This document shows positions 7,967 to 15,767 of a stretch of 26,279 nt of DNA, in pieces; within the stretch, counting starts at the first letter, position 1; every line of letters begins with the position of its first letter. The notes beneath the pieces were generated by a model that saw only the letters and a program-made list of their open reading frames with translations, was not told the origin of the DNA and did no database searches. Where the stretch lies: positions 1-26,279 of the forward strand of contig CAYSXI010000063.1 of NCBI GenBank assembly GCA_964434955.1. Reading direction: 5' to 3'. The translations under genes were made by a program, and so were the position numbers. This stretch comes from JANQLU01 sp964434955. Its GTDB lineage: Bacteria; Planctomycetota; Planctomycetia; Pirellulales; Pirellulaceae.

Positions 7967-8080
7967 GACGCGATCCGCTTGATGAGGGACCTGCGATTTA
8001 TAAAGATTTCTGCCGCAAAGGGTCAACGCCAATCACTTGGTTCGCGTTCACCCCATCATCCCGATGGGTGGCGTATGAAT

Positions 8081-8524
8081 CTAGGCAGCGCTCTCAATGT
8101 GCCGTTTCAAGTTTGCCAGTGTGCTTCGCCATCCCTGCACGCAGCCCTGAAAGAACTCGTCGGCAACGGCATCATCCGGGAATCCGTTTTGTATCACGAC
8201 GACATTTGTTGCGCCGTCGATTGCTGTCAAACGGAACTCGACTTCAAAATCCGCTTCAAAGGGCATGGGGCCGGACTTGGAGCGATATTGATAATCGGAC
8301 ATCAGAATGCGGGACGGGGAATCAAATTCAATCATCCGGGCGGCCGTTAGATAATCAGGATCATCCGCGTCCCCCCAGGCCGCGACCCAAAGTCCATTTT
8401 TCTCGGCGAAGACAAGCGCCGTGCTGGCTTCCCACCATCCACAAATGTCGCTGGGGCGAATCAGTGATTGAAAGACGCGCTCCCGACTCGCGTTGATCGC
8501 AATTTGATCCTGGATCGATCGCAT
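8081..8524 (-). CDS. SRPBCC (AHSA1-like) small protein
   Basis: This 147-residue protein has the START/Bet v1-like helix-grip layout: beta 1 at the start (QDQIAINASRERVFQSL), the tryptophan-rich PSDICGWWE after the short helices, a run of antiparallel strands, and the long C-terminal helix FFQGCVQGWRSTLANLKRHI. AHSA1-type SRPBCC proteins are cytosolic hydrophobic-ligand or stress-related binders, and their ligands are usually unknown. The length is normal for the family. The ATG at 8524 is preceded by GAGAAATTA. It is upstream of the glycosyltransferase on the same strand with a 114-bp gap, so joint transcription is possible but not shown. No enzymatic residue can be assigned. Confidence 0.8.
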   Translation of the reverse strand: MRSIQDQIAINASRERVFQSLIRPSDICGWWEASTALVFAEKNGLWVAAWGDADDPDYLTAARMIEFDSPSRILMSDYQYRSKSGPMPFEADFEVEFRLTAIDGATNVVVIQNGFPDDAVADEFFQGCVQGWRSTLANLKRHIESAA

Positions 8525-8666
8525 TAATTTCTCGATTTTGATGGTAAGAATGTTTTCATTTGCAACAACAATCTATGTGTTTTCGAGCCTATTTTAACGA
8601 AATGTCAAAATCGAATTCGCAAGAAGCTCGAATGCTGGGATTTTCCAGTAAAATAAAACCTTGGTA

Positions 8667-8695
8667 TTGCGAACCCCTCTAGGGAACTGGATAAT
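8667..8695 (+). promoter_or_regulatory. Candidate sigma70-type promoter of the beta-propeller gene
   Basis: TTGCGA (8667-8672, four of six to TTGACA) is separated by 17 nt from GATAAT (8690-8695, five of six to TATAAT). The predicted transcription start near 8702 falls on the adjacent paired palindromes. Planctomycete promoters are not well defined, so this is only a candidate. Confidence 0.35.
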
Positions 8696-8699
8696 TTTT

Positions 8700-8719
8700 G
8701 GGACGTCCAAGGGACGTCC
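8700..8719. promoter_or_regulatory. Paired GGACGTCC palindromes, operator-like
   Basis: GGGACGTCC occurs twice, at 8700-8708 and 8711-8719. Each contains the perfect palindrome GGACGTCC (8701-8708 and 8712-8719), with centres 11 bp apart, about one helical turn. The pair overlaps the predicted transcription start of the downstream gene, a position suited to a repressor. Confidence 0.4.
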
Positions 8720-8842
8720 TCGTTGAAAGAAAAATGGCAACGTTTGGTGCTGCCAAATGGTTGCTCGGTGATCCGCCCAAATTCGGCACCGCCCAAAGAT
8801 CTATTTGCGCGATTTCTTTTGCAACTCGATAGAGAGAGAAAC

Positions 8843-10396
8843 ATGAGACATTTGAAAGCAACCGTTTCATTGCTGGCCATGAGTGGCTTGCTGTTGTCGG
8901 CAAGCATTGCACAGGCTGACACGGATGGAAAAAAGAAAGACGACAAAGACAAAAAAGACTACACGCCAACGCACGTTCAAATGGGAACGATTGACGTTTG
9001 CAAAGACGACAAGGCTTTGGGCCTGAACGCCTTTTGCCTGGACTCCAGCGGTAACATTCTTTGTGCCGTTGGGAAATCCGTTCAGGTTTATGGTCGGCAA
9101 AAGGGTTCTGAAAATGTCAAGCAAGGCATTCGCGTTTTCAATCCCGAAGGCGAAATGACCGCATTCTGGGCTTTGGACTTTTCTCCCCAGGCGATTGGTT
9201 TTGGCGAAGACAATCACATCTACGTTGGCGGTGAAGGCAAAATCGCTCGATTGAATCGCAACGGAAAAATCGTTTCACAATCGGATGCGCCAAACATGCA
9301 AAACCGAGAAGAGATGATCGCCAAGTTGAAAAAGGAACACAAAGCTCGAGCCAAGTCGTTGGCCCGCTCTTACAACCAAATGATTGAACGGACCCAAACC
9401 CGTTTGGACGAACAAAACGAGATCATCGCCGCGATCAAAGAGTCTCCAGAAGCTCTGGCCAAGCAACTCGAAAAATCAGCCGAAGCCCAAGTGAAAACGC
9501 TTCGCACCCAGTTGAAAAACTACCAGAGCTACAAAACTCGTTACGAAGGCATGTTGGAAAAAGCAAATGACGCTTCCAAAAAAGCCTACGAAAACGCGAT
9601 CGATAACTACGATCGTTTGATTGTGAACCTTGAAAAACGAATCAAGGCCCGATTGGCCAACGCCAAGATTTCTCCCGATGATCCAGAGTTCGAGAAAATC
9701 GCCAAAACGGAAAAGCGTAAAGCTGAGAACATGGTGAAAAGTCTTGAGCGTACGATCAAAACGTACAAGCAGTACATCGAAAACAATGCCAATGCGGAAA
9801 TGACCGACATTCAGATCGAAAACATGCTGAAGCAAAAATCAAAAGTGTCTTCGATCAGCACGACTGGCAAGCACGTATTCGTCGTTTGCCAAGCGACCGA
9901 AGGATACGGCTTTGACGTATGGAAAACAAACGCCAAGTTTGAAAAGCCTGAAAAAGTTGTCAAAGGTCTTCGCGGTTGCTGCGGCCAAATGGACGTTCAA
10001 GCTTGTGAGAACGGTTTGTTTGTCGCTGAAAACACGGGCCACCGAGTTGCTCACTACAGCCTGGAAGGCAAGTCTCTCGGAACGTTTGGTAAGCGTGACG
10101 CCAAAGGCGAAGAAGGCTTTGGCAGTTGCTGTAACCCGATGAATGTTTGCTTCGCAAAAGGCAAAACGGTTTTGACCGCTGAATCGGGAACTGGCCGAAT
10201 CATGCAGTTCAATCAAAAAGGTGAAAAACTTGCTGTGATCGGCAACGGAAAAATCACCGGTGGTTGCAAGAACGTCGCTGTTCATGCGACCTACGACTTG
10301 AGCACCGTTTACATGCTTGATTTGACCGGCAAGAAAATCTGCATCCTCAAGCCAAAAGCAGATGAGCCATCGGGCGAAAGCAAGGACGAAAAATAG
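8843..10396 (+). CDS. Secreted NHL/beta-propeller-like protein with long coiled-coil insertion and Cys pairs
   Basis: This 517-residue protein starts at ATG 8843, preceded by GAGAGAGA. It has a clear signal peptide (MRHLKATVSLLAMSGLLLSA, cleaved near AQA-D) and a Lys/Asp-rich linker (28-40). Residues 50-150 contain propeller-like blades (GLNAFCLDSSGNILCAVG, AIGFGEDNHIYVGGEGKIAR). Residues 152-332 are a highly charged, almost uninterrupted helical coiled coil. Blades resume at 334-503 (NGLFVAENTGHRVAHYSLEG, VLTAESGTGRIMQFNQKGEK). Vicinal cysteine pairs lie at 379-380 (RGCCGQMD) and 429-430 (GSCCNPMN), with further cysteines at 388, 436, 475 and 500. The location should be periplasmic or cell surface; the function is unknown. 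Frequent AAA/GAA codons reflect the coiled coil. A strong terminator follows, so it is probably monocistronic. Confidence 0.8.
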   Translation: MRHLKATVSLLAMSGLLLSASIAQADTDGKKKDDKDKKDYTPTHVQMGTIDVCKDDKALGLNAFCLDSSGNILCAVGKSVQVYGRQKGSENVKQGIRVFNPEGEMTAFWALDFSPQAIGFGEDNHIYVGGEGKIARLNRNGKIVSQSDAPNMQNREEMIAKLKKEHKARAKSLARSYNQMIERTQTRLDEQNEIIAAIKESPEALAKQLEKSAEAQVKTLRTQLKNYQSYKTRYEGMLEKANDASKKAYENAIDNYDRLIVNLEKRIKARLANAKISPDDPEFEKIAKTEKRKAENMVKSLERTIKTYKQYIENNANAEMTDIQIENMLKQKSKVSSISTTGKHVFVVCQATEGYGFDVWKTNAKFEKPEKVVKGLRGCCGQMDVQACENGLFVAENTGHRVAHYSLEGKSLGTFGKRDAKGEEGFGSCCNPMNVCFAKGKTVLTAESGTGRIMQFNQKGEKLAVIGNGKITGGCKNVAVHATYDLSTVYMLDLTGKKICILKPKADEPSGESKDEK

Positions 10397-10415
10397 GATT
10401 CAATTTTGAATCACG

Positions 10416-10441
10416 AGCCCGGTTCTGCCGGGCTTTTTTTA
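10416..10441 (+). terminator. Rho-independent terminator after the beta-propeller gene
   Basis: AGCCCGG (10416-10422), a 5-nt loop, and CCGGGCT (10428-10434) form a perfect stem that runs into a T tract to 10441. A smaller AT-rich hairpin, GATTCAA-TT-TTGAATC, lies just before it at 10397-10412. Confidence 0.9.
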
Positions 10442-10568
10442 TGCTAGCTCACAATTCATTCAACTGCCATTTGAGAGATTCAGGAGGTTTGTTCAAATAA
10501 GTCAACTTGGCCAAACGGAATTGCGCTTGGCATTTGTTTCATGAACTAGAAAGGTAAGGAAGCCCGAC

Positions 10569-11930
10569 ATGAAACTTTCTCTTCGCTTCGGAACGTTACT
10601 TGCGCTAACCGCAATACTCTGTGTTGGCGGTTGCAAGCAGAACAAAGTTGCCGAGAAAGACGACAGCGAAAACCTGGTCGATCAATCGAATCCTGAAAAC
10701 AAACAACCGACTCAAGAGTCGGATCTCGAACTGGCAAAGAAGATTGGTGAACTGACGAATTCGGCGAAAAAGCTGGAATCCGAGTTGAAGTTCACCGAAG
10801 CCGTCGAAGCCTGGCAGGAGATTGAAGTCCTGGTCAACCGACGCTTTGGCAAAGATTCCTGGCAACTTCGAAACGTCGAGTTGGCAAAACAAGTGGCCGA
10901 AAAAGAGGCGACGTTTGACGATTCCCAGAAGCGGATTCTTCTCTCGATTGGCGAATTACAAAAGAATGTCGCCCAGGCGCTACGAAACCGGCAGTTTTCA
11001 GCTGCCTATGACAGCTGCCTGGATGCTTCGCGTTTGACCCAGACATTGTTTGGCAGCGAAAGCCATTTGTACGGTCAGATGCAAAACCAGTTGGCTCGGA
11101 TTTGCATGTCGAACAAACAGACCGGCCTGGCGATTTCCTATTTCCAGAGTGGGTATCGGATCTTGTCGTCGCAAATGGGTGAAGTCCACCCGGAAGTCGA
11201 AGCGACTAACTTTGCGATCGGTCAAATCTACCAGCAAACCAATCGACACCAGGAGGCCATTCCCTACTTTCTCAAAAGCGTTGAGCTTTCGCAAAAAGTC
11301 TGGGGCGAAAACGATCTGACTTACGCGTCACGTTGCCACGATCTGGGCGTCTCATATCAACGTTTGGGCGAATTGGATAAGGCGGCCGAACAATTGAAGC
11401 GTTCGATGGCCATTCGTTCAAAAGAACTCGGCGAAGATCACCCCGGGCTTGCCAACAACCTTCGCAACCTTGCCGTTGTTTACCAGGACAAGAAAAACTA
11501 CGCGGAGGCTCGGGACCTCTACAAAAAAGCGGGCGAAATTTTCGCCAATCAACTTGGTCCTGACAACGCGTACACGATTGATTGCCTCAATCAACAGGCC
11601 GTCATGCACACGCTATTGGAAGAGTTCTCGGAAGCAGAAAAGCTATTGGTCACCATTGCCCAGTCGAACAAAAAAATGGGCGACGATTCGCTGCCCTTTG
11701 CCCAATCGCTTTTCCGACTTGCCATGGTGATGAGTAGGCAAGGCAAGTACAAAAACGCGGAACCCTATTTCCAGAAGTCGCTTTCGATTCAGCGACAAAA
11801 ACTGGGCGAGCGAAACTCAGTCACCCAGCAAACCGTTGCGGGTTACGCTTTGCTGTTGGAGAGAACCAACCGGAGCGCCGAGGCAAAACAGCTGAAAGCC
11901 GGAATGCGAAGCGTTGGTTTCGATAAGTAG
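10569..11930 (+). CDS. TPR-repeat lipoprotein
   Basis: This 453-residue protein starts at ATG 10569 with AAGGA 8 nt upstream. The N terminus is a lipoprotein signal (MKLSLRFGTLLALTAILCVG, then GC), with C22 as the lipidation site, followed by a polar linker (23-50). From about residue 60 to the end it is helical. Tetratricopeptide repeats of the kinesin-light-chain type (TPR_12/TPR_10) are recognisable by the recurring pattern Asn-x-Leu-Ala-x-x-Tyr: for example HQEAIPYFLKSVELSQKVWG, YASRCHDLGVSYQRLGELDK, LANNLRNLAVVYQDKKNYAE and AEPYFQKSLSIQRQKLGE. It is probably a membrane-tethered periplasmic protein-binding scaffold; the partner is unknown. It stands alone between two terminators. Confidence 0.87.
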   Translation: MKLSLRFGTLLALTAILCVGGCKQNKVAEKDDSENLVDQSNPENKQPTQESDLELAKKIGELTNSAKKLESELKFTEAVEAWQEIEVLVNRRFGKDSWQLRNVELAKQVAEKEATFDDSQKRILLSIGELQKNVAQALRNRQFSAAYDSCLDASRLTQTLFGSESHLYGQMQNQLARICMSNKQTGLAISYFQSGYRILSSQMGEVHPEVEATNFAIGQIYQQTNRHQEAIPYFLKSVELSQKVWGENDLTYASRCHDLGVSYQRLGELDKAAEQLKRSMAIRSKELGEDHPGLANNLRNLAVVYQDKKNYAEARDLYKKAGEIFANQLGPDNAYTIDCLNQQAVMHTLLEEFSEAEKLLVTIAQSNKKMGDDSLPFAQSLFRLAMVMSRQGKYKNAEPYFQKSLSIQRQKLGERNSVTQQTVAGYALLLERTNRSAEAKQLKAGMRSVGFDK

Positions 11931-11963
11931 AACTGCCGTTTCGAAGTTAGTCGATGGCACAAA

Positions 11964-12000
11964 AAAACCCTGCGAGTTTTCTCGCAGGGTTTTGTTTTTT
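11964..12000. terminator. Bidirectional rho-independent terminator between convergent genes
   Basis: AAAACCCTGCGAG (11964-11976), a TTTT loop and CTCGCAGGGTTTT (11981-11993) form a 13-bp stem. It is flanked by an A run from 11961 (a T run on the minus strand) and T-rich sequence to 12000, so it can end both the TPR gene and the convergent beta-helix gene. Confidence 0.92.
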
Positions 12001-12022
12001 GATAACCGGTTTCCCGGAAACG

Positions 12023-15000
12023 CTAGTTAGTTGGGAACCCAAGTACCTGGAAGGCAGTTTCTTGAGCGGCGATGGCCGGTTCACAAGTCGTACCGAATCC
12101 GGCACCCGTAACCGCGTTTCCTGGAGGTGCGTTAACCGTAATGAATGGTGAGTTCGTAAACCCGTCCAATTCCAAGGTGAACTCCCCAACCGCTCCGAAG
12201 TTAAAGATTTCGGTGCCAATGGCTGAGAAGAAGTTGTTGGTCATGGCAAGGCAAACGTTTCCGCCCGCACCATTGTTGACGAACAGGATTTCCGCAAAGT
12301 TCGAGTCGATGATCGGATCGTTTGCAGGATCCTCACCGATATCGTTTCCGGTAATCGTGTTGTTCGACAGCAGCAGGTTGACGTCGTTGGTCGAGTTGTT
12401 CGTGACAACAAGACCGATGTCACCGCTACCCTGAATGATGTTGTTGGTTACCCGGGCATCAATGCGTGCGGCATCGTTGGCCGTAATGGTAACCCCATCA
12501 AGGAATGGAAGGAGGACGTTGCTTCCGCCACCGAAACCAGCGTTGATGATGGTGTTGTTTTCAATGTTGGCCAGCAGTTCGGCATCTTCGTTCGCCGTGA
12601 TGCTGATACCGTTGCCATCGAATGGCGAGGCTGCCGAGCCGAGCGTCAAGTTTCGCAAGTTGACTCGCGTTCGGTTGTCGACACCGCCACCGGCTGCCCC
12701 GGTCGTGGTGATCGCAACACCCGAGTTGAAGTTGGTGCTTCCCGCGACGATCGGTTGAATATTCATATTCAGGAACGACAGGTTGGTATTCGTATCGGTT
12801 CCCGTCGACGCGACAATGCCGTTTCCGGACACCTCGGTGAAGTTGACGTTGTTGAAGAATACGTTGTTGATTCCGCCGGCACCGTCGTTGTCAAACGTCA
12901 GGTTAACAGCAGAGCCCGTGATCGTATCCGCGTTCAAGTTCGTCACGTTCAGGTTGAGGACGCCGTCGTTCTGGCTCTGAGCCTGGAAGACGTTGCTACC
13001 AGCACCCGATGTGACACCCGCGATCGCTGGGTTAACCGAAACGTTGTCGACCGTCAGGTTGAGCGTCGCCTCGGTTCCGCCATTGGCACTTCCAACGATC
13101 AAGTTGAAGATGTCGCCGCCGGCTTGGTCCATGTTCAACGCGGCCAGGTTATTTCGAACAACCGTATTCTGAGTGGCACCTGCTGTTGAAATCAGCTGGA
13201 TGTTGTCAGAGATGTTGTTCGCGATCGCGATGTTGTCAATGATGTTCAGGTTAAGCGTCGTGCCGTTTCCACTTGAGACAGCTCGAATACCTCGGCCACC
13301 GGTCAAAACGAAGGTCGCGTTGTCGGTGATACCGCCAATCGTACTGTCCGTGATCAGCAAGTTCTGAGTGCTTCCGACTTCGTCAAGAACGATGTCGATG
13401 CCGGCTCCACCCGCCAGGCCGTTGAGCAAGAAATTGCTCGTTCCACCCGGTGCGTTGGTTCCGACGAAAGTGGAGGTTCCCGCCTGATTGTTGGTCACAT
13501 TTTCCAGGTGAAGACCACCCGCAAGGTTTCCAGTAACCTGACTGTCGAGGAAGCTTGCGTTTCCTTCGAAGTCGTCAACAAAGATACCGAAGCCGCCGTT
13601 GGCCGATACCGTTGGCGTGTCGAACAACAAGGTCGACGCCAAGGCGCTTCCGTCTTTGAATCGTTCCAGGCGAACACCGTCACGACCATTGTTGCTCGCG
13701 ATGATGTCGGTGAACGTAAAGCTCAGTCCGTCGTAATCTTCCATGTGGATACCGTCGCGAGCATTGTTGCTCGTGATCGTTGCATCGAAGATGAAGATTG
13801 ACGTCGGGTCGCAAGCGTTAGCGATGAAGATACCGTCTTGGCCCGTGGATGACGAGTTGACGCGTCGGAAGGTCCAGTTTCCAGCGATGTCGTCAACGGA
13901 GATACCTGAACCGGTACCGCCACTGATGTTGATGTCTTCAAATGTACCATTGGTGATCGTGGAACCACCTGCGTGGAGGATACCGTTAACCAATGCTCCC
14001 GAGCTGTTGTCGATGTTGAAACCGCGAACCGTGTTGTCGTTGGCCAGGGTGACTGCCGTCGGCATACCACTGATCGTTGGCAAAACGTTGTCCAGGTTGT
14101 TCGGCAAGCGGAACAGTGTACCGCCCGGAGTTGGAACCAAATGTTCGACACCGTCACCCAGCAAGAGCTGACGATCTTTCAACACGATTCCGGTTTGGTA
14201 TCCCGTCGAAGTTCCATCGCCTTCCCAGACAAAGATGATATCGTCGGTGGCTGACACGGCTTCTGCGTCCGCCAGGGTGTCAAATGGAGCTTCGAACGTA
14301 CCTGATCCGCCTGCGGCTGAATCATTCGAAACGTGAAGAACGTTGTAGGCGACTCCGGTATCGGGGTCGATGACGAATTCGAGGTCACGCTGGAATCGAA
14401 GGACGTGATCGTTTCGAAGCGTTGGGTCAAGATCCTGGCCCAGGTATGAGAACTCGGTTCCGCGTGCATTGACGCCGAACAAGTAGGTCATTTGAATCGC
14501 TGCAGTCGTGCTGAATCGGTCATCGTGATTCAACTCGAAGTTGACGATGGCACCGCGAAGCGGTTGCATTCCGACGCCAAAGTGAACACCAAGGAATGAT
14601 GGAATCTGATCTGACTCGTATCGGTAACCACCAATCTCGAGCGTACCATTGATGAAACCCAGACGCTCAGGAGCGATCTGGTAGTTGACTTCGTAACCGC
14701 CAAGGGCCGAGTCGATTCCCGATTGCAAAACAATTCGGTGGCCAATGAAGGCACCGTCTGGATTGTTGAAGTTCCCGCCGATGGTGTAATCCGTCTCTCC
14801 AACCGTGTGATAGCTGTTGATGACGAAGATGCTTCTTCGTGTTTTGATCGAGAGGTTACCAGAGACCTGCTGGAAGTTGTGAGCAAACGCTCCCTGCTTG
14901 TCGCCGTCCCAGTCAAACCAGAGACCTGTCGTAACATCGGCTTCTGCCGAGTCGAGGCTCATGGTCCTCATGATCCCGATGTTCACAAACGGATCGCCAC

Positions 15001-15325
15001 TTTCGGCTCCGATGTGACTTCGGATTTCACCGTGCCAGCGACCATCGAGAACATCCTCGAATAGGAGGTTCTTGTAACCGATGGTTCCGTAGGCTCCGCT
15101 GTACCCGAGACCGCGATCAGCGAGGTTGATTCCAACCCACATCCGGCCCGGCAGCACATTTGTAATATCCGCAGTGGTCGGGGTTACCCCTTGCCCAAAG
15201 GCGGCTCCATTGGCCGTTTGGCCGAATACGTTCTGGCCAATTCGACCGTTTAGCTGAGCATCGGCAGCACTACAGGTCACCAGCATTGCGATTGCAAGAG
15301 AAATGCAATTGACAATTGTCTTCAT
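12023..15325 (-). CDS. Large surface protein: N-terminal barrel-like domain plus right-handed beta-helix
   Basis: This 1100-residue protein starts at the ATG at 15325, chosen over one at 15349 because a GGGAGA ribosome-binding site fits it and a clean signal peptide follows (MKTIVNCISLAIAMLVTCSA, then ADAQ). Residues about 50-290 alternate in amphipathic strands (MWVGINLADRGLG, LSIKTRRSIFVINSYHTVG, AAIQMTYLFGVNARG), as in a transmembrane beta barrel. From about 325 to 1070 the sequence is Asn/Gly/Thr-rich with short repeats (NNTITGNDIG, NGRDGVRLER, DGIHMEDYDG), a right-handed parallel beta-helix of the pectate-lyase/DUF1565 type; it opens with VLHVSNDSAAGGSGTFEAPF. Barrel first and passenger last is the inverse-autotransporter (intimin-like) order. 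The likely role is surface display or adhesion. It faces the TPR gene across a shared terminator. Confidence 0.82.
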   Translation of the reverse strand: MKTIVNCISLAIAMLVTCSAADAQLNGRIGQNVFGQTANGAAFGQGVTPTTADITNVLPGRMWVGINLADRGLGYSGAYGTIGYKNLLFEDVLDGRWHGEIRSHIGAESGDPFVNIGIMRTMSLDSAEADVTTGLWFDWDGDKQGAFAHNFQQVSGNLSIKTRRSIFVINSYHTVGETDYTIGGNFNNPDGAFIGHRIVLQSGIDSALGGYEVNYQIAPERLGFINGTLEIGGYRYESDQIPSFLGVHFGVGMQPLRGAIVNFELNHDDRFSTTAAIQMTYLFGVNARGTEFSYLGQDLDPTLRNDHVLRFQRDLEFVIDPDTGVAYNVLHVSNDSAAGGSGTFEAPFDTLADAEAVSATDDIIFVWEGDGTSTGYQTGIVLKDRQLLLGDGVEHLVPTPGGTLFRLPNNLDNVLPTISGMPTAVTLANDNTVRGFNIDNSSGALVNGILHAGGSTITNGTFEDINISGGTGSGISVDDIAGNWTFRRVNSSSTGQDGIFIANACDPTSIFIFDATITSNNARDGIHMEDYDGLSFTFTDIIASNNGRDGVRLERFKDGSALASTLLFDTPTVSANGGFGIFVDDFEGNASFLDSQVTGNLAGGLHLENVTNNQAGTSTFVGTNAPGGTSNFLLNGLAGGAGIDIVLDEVGSTQNLLITDSTIGGITDNATFVLTGGRGIRAVSSGNGTTLNLNIIDNIAIANNISDNIQLISTAGATQNTVVRNNLAALNMDQAGGDIFNLIVGSANGGTEATLNLTVDNVSVNPAIAGVTSGAGSNVFQAQSQNDGVLNLNVTNLNADTITGSAVNLTFDNDGAGGINNVFFNNVNFTEVSGNGIVASTGTDTNTNLSFLNMNIQPIVAGSTNFNSGVAITTTGAAGGGVDNRTRVNLRNLTLGSAASPFDGNGISITANEDAELLANIENNTIINAGFGGGSNVLLPFLDGVTITANDAARIDARVTNNIIQGSGDIGLVVTNNSTNDVNLLLSNNTITGNDIGEDPANDPIIDSNFAEILFVNNGAGGNVCLAMTNNFFSAIGTEIFNFGAVGEFTLELDGFTNSPFITVNAPPGNAVTGAGFGTTCEPAIAAQETAFQVLGFPTN

Positions 15326-15330
15326 CAGCG

Positions 15331-15336
15331 TCTCCC
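15331..15336 (-). promoter_or_regulatory. Ribosome-binding site deciding the beta-helix protein start
   Basis: GGGAGA ends 5 nt before the ATG at 15325-15323. The alternative ATG at 15349 has only a weak AGAAGA in front and would put extra charged residues before the signal peptide. Confidence 0.6.
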
Positions 15337-15349
15337 GCGCGACTTTCAT

Positions 15350-15767
15350 TTCGATCTTCTTGTCTTGGGGTCGTCCAAGAATTGCTGGCGCGCTCCGCCC
15401 GCAAAACTAGTACACGTGGTAAAAGGGATCGACACGGTTTTGTCAAACTCATTAGTAAATTCGATACGTTTGGATTAAAACGCAAAGTTTAACAGCGAAA
15501 ATGCAAGCAGATTCGGTAGCTAGCAACCGGGTCCGAGAGGCGAAAACCGACCAATTTGACCCGAGAATCGTATGAAATTGCGTCAAACACGGTTTCAAAA
15601 TTTTTCCCCACCAAGGGAAACACGAAGCGGATTACCCATGCCGATCGGCGAGAGAACTTTCTCGCGACAACTTTGGCGCGGCGACTTGCGCGAGTCAAAT
15701 TGCCCGAGCCAAATTGGGCGTCGGGATCCGCGGGCCAATCAGGGAATTCAAATGAAGCAGCCAGCTA
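15350..15767. other. Intergenic region between tyrS and the beta-helix gene
   Basis: Both neighbours are on the minus strand; the gap holds the 3' side of tyrS and the leader of the beta-helix gene. Short overlapping frames on both strands lack ribosome-binding sites and look random. I see no obvious intrinsic terminator for tyrS, and one promoter candidate at 15418-15446. Confidence 0.45.
15418..15446 (-). promoter_or_regulatory. Candidate promoter of the beta-helix surface protein gene
   Basis: On the minus strand a perfect TTGACA (15446-15441) is followed after 17 nt by TTTACC (15423-15418), a weak -10. The leader to the ATG at 15325 would be about 85 nt. The -35 match is good; the -10 match is poor. 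Confidence 0.35.

Larger units (their letters stand above)
8525..8842. other. Divergent intergenic region
   Basis: This lies between the SRPBCC gene (-) and the beta-propeller gene (+). It contains no convincing gene. It holds a candidate promoter (8667-8695) and a double palindromic element (8700-8719) for the plus-strand gene, followed by a leader of about 140 nt. Nothing distinctive is visible between 8525 and 8660. Confidence 0.5.

Noticed and set aside
9275..10285. Minus-strand frames rich in Phe and Val
   Set aside because: They are complements of Lys/Glu-rich coiled-coil codons of the beta-propeller gene, which has a signal peptide and terminator on the plus strand.
12072..14254. Plus-strand frames of 90-145 codons opposite the beta-helix gene
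   Set aside because: They are antisense shadows. The long minus-strand frame has a signal peptide and repeat structure.
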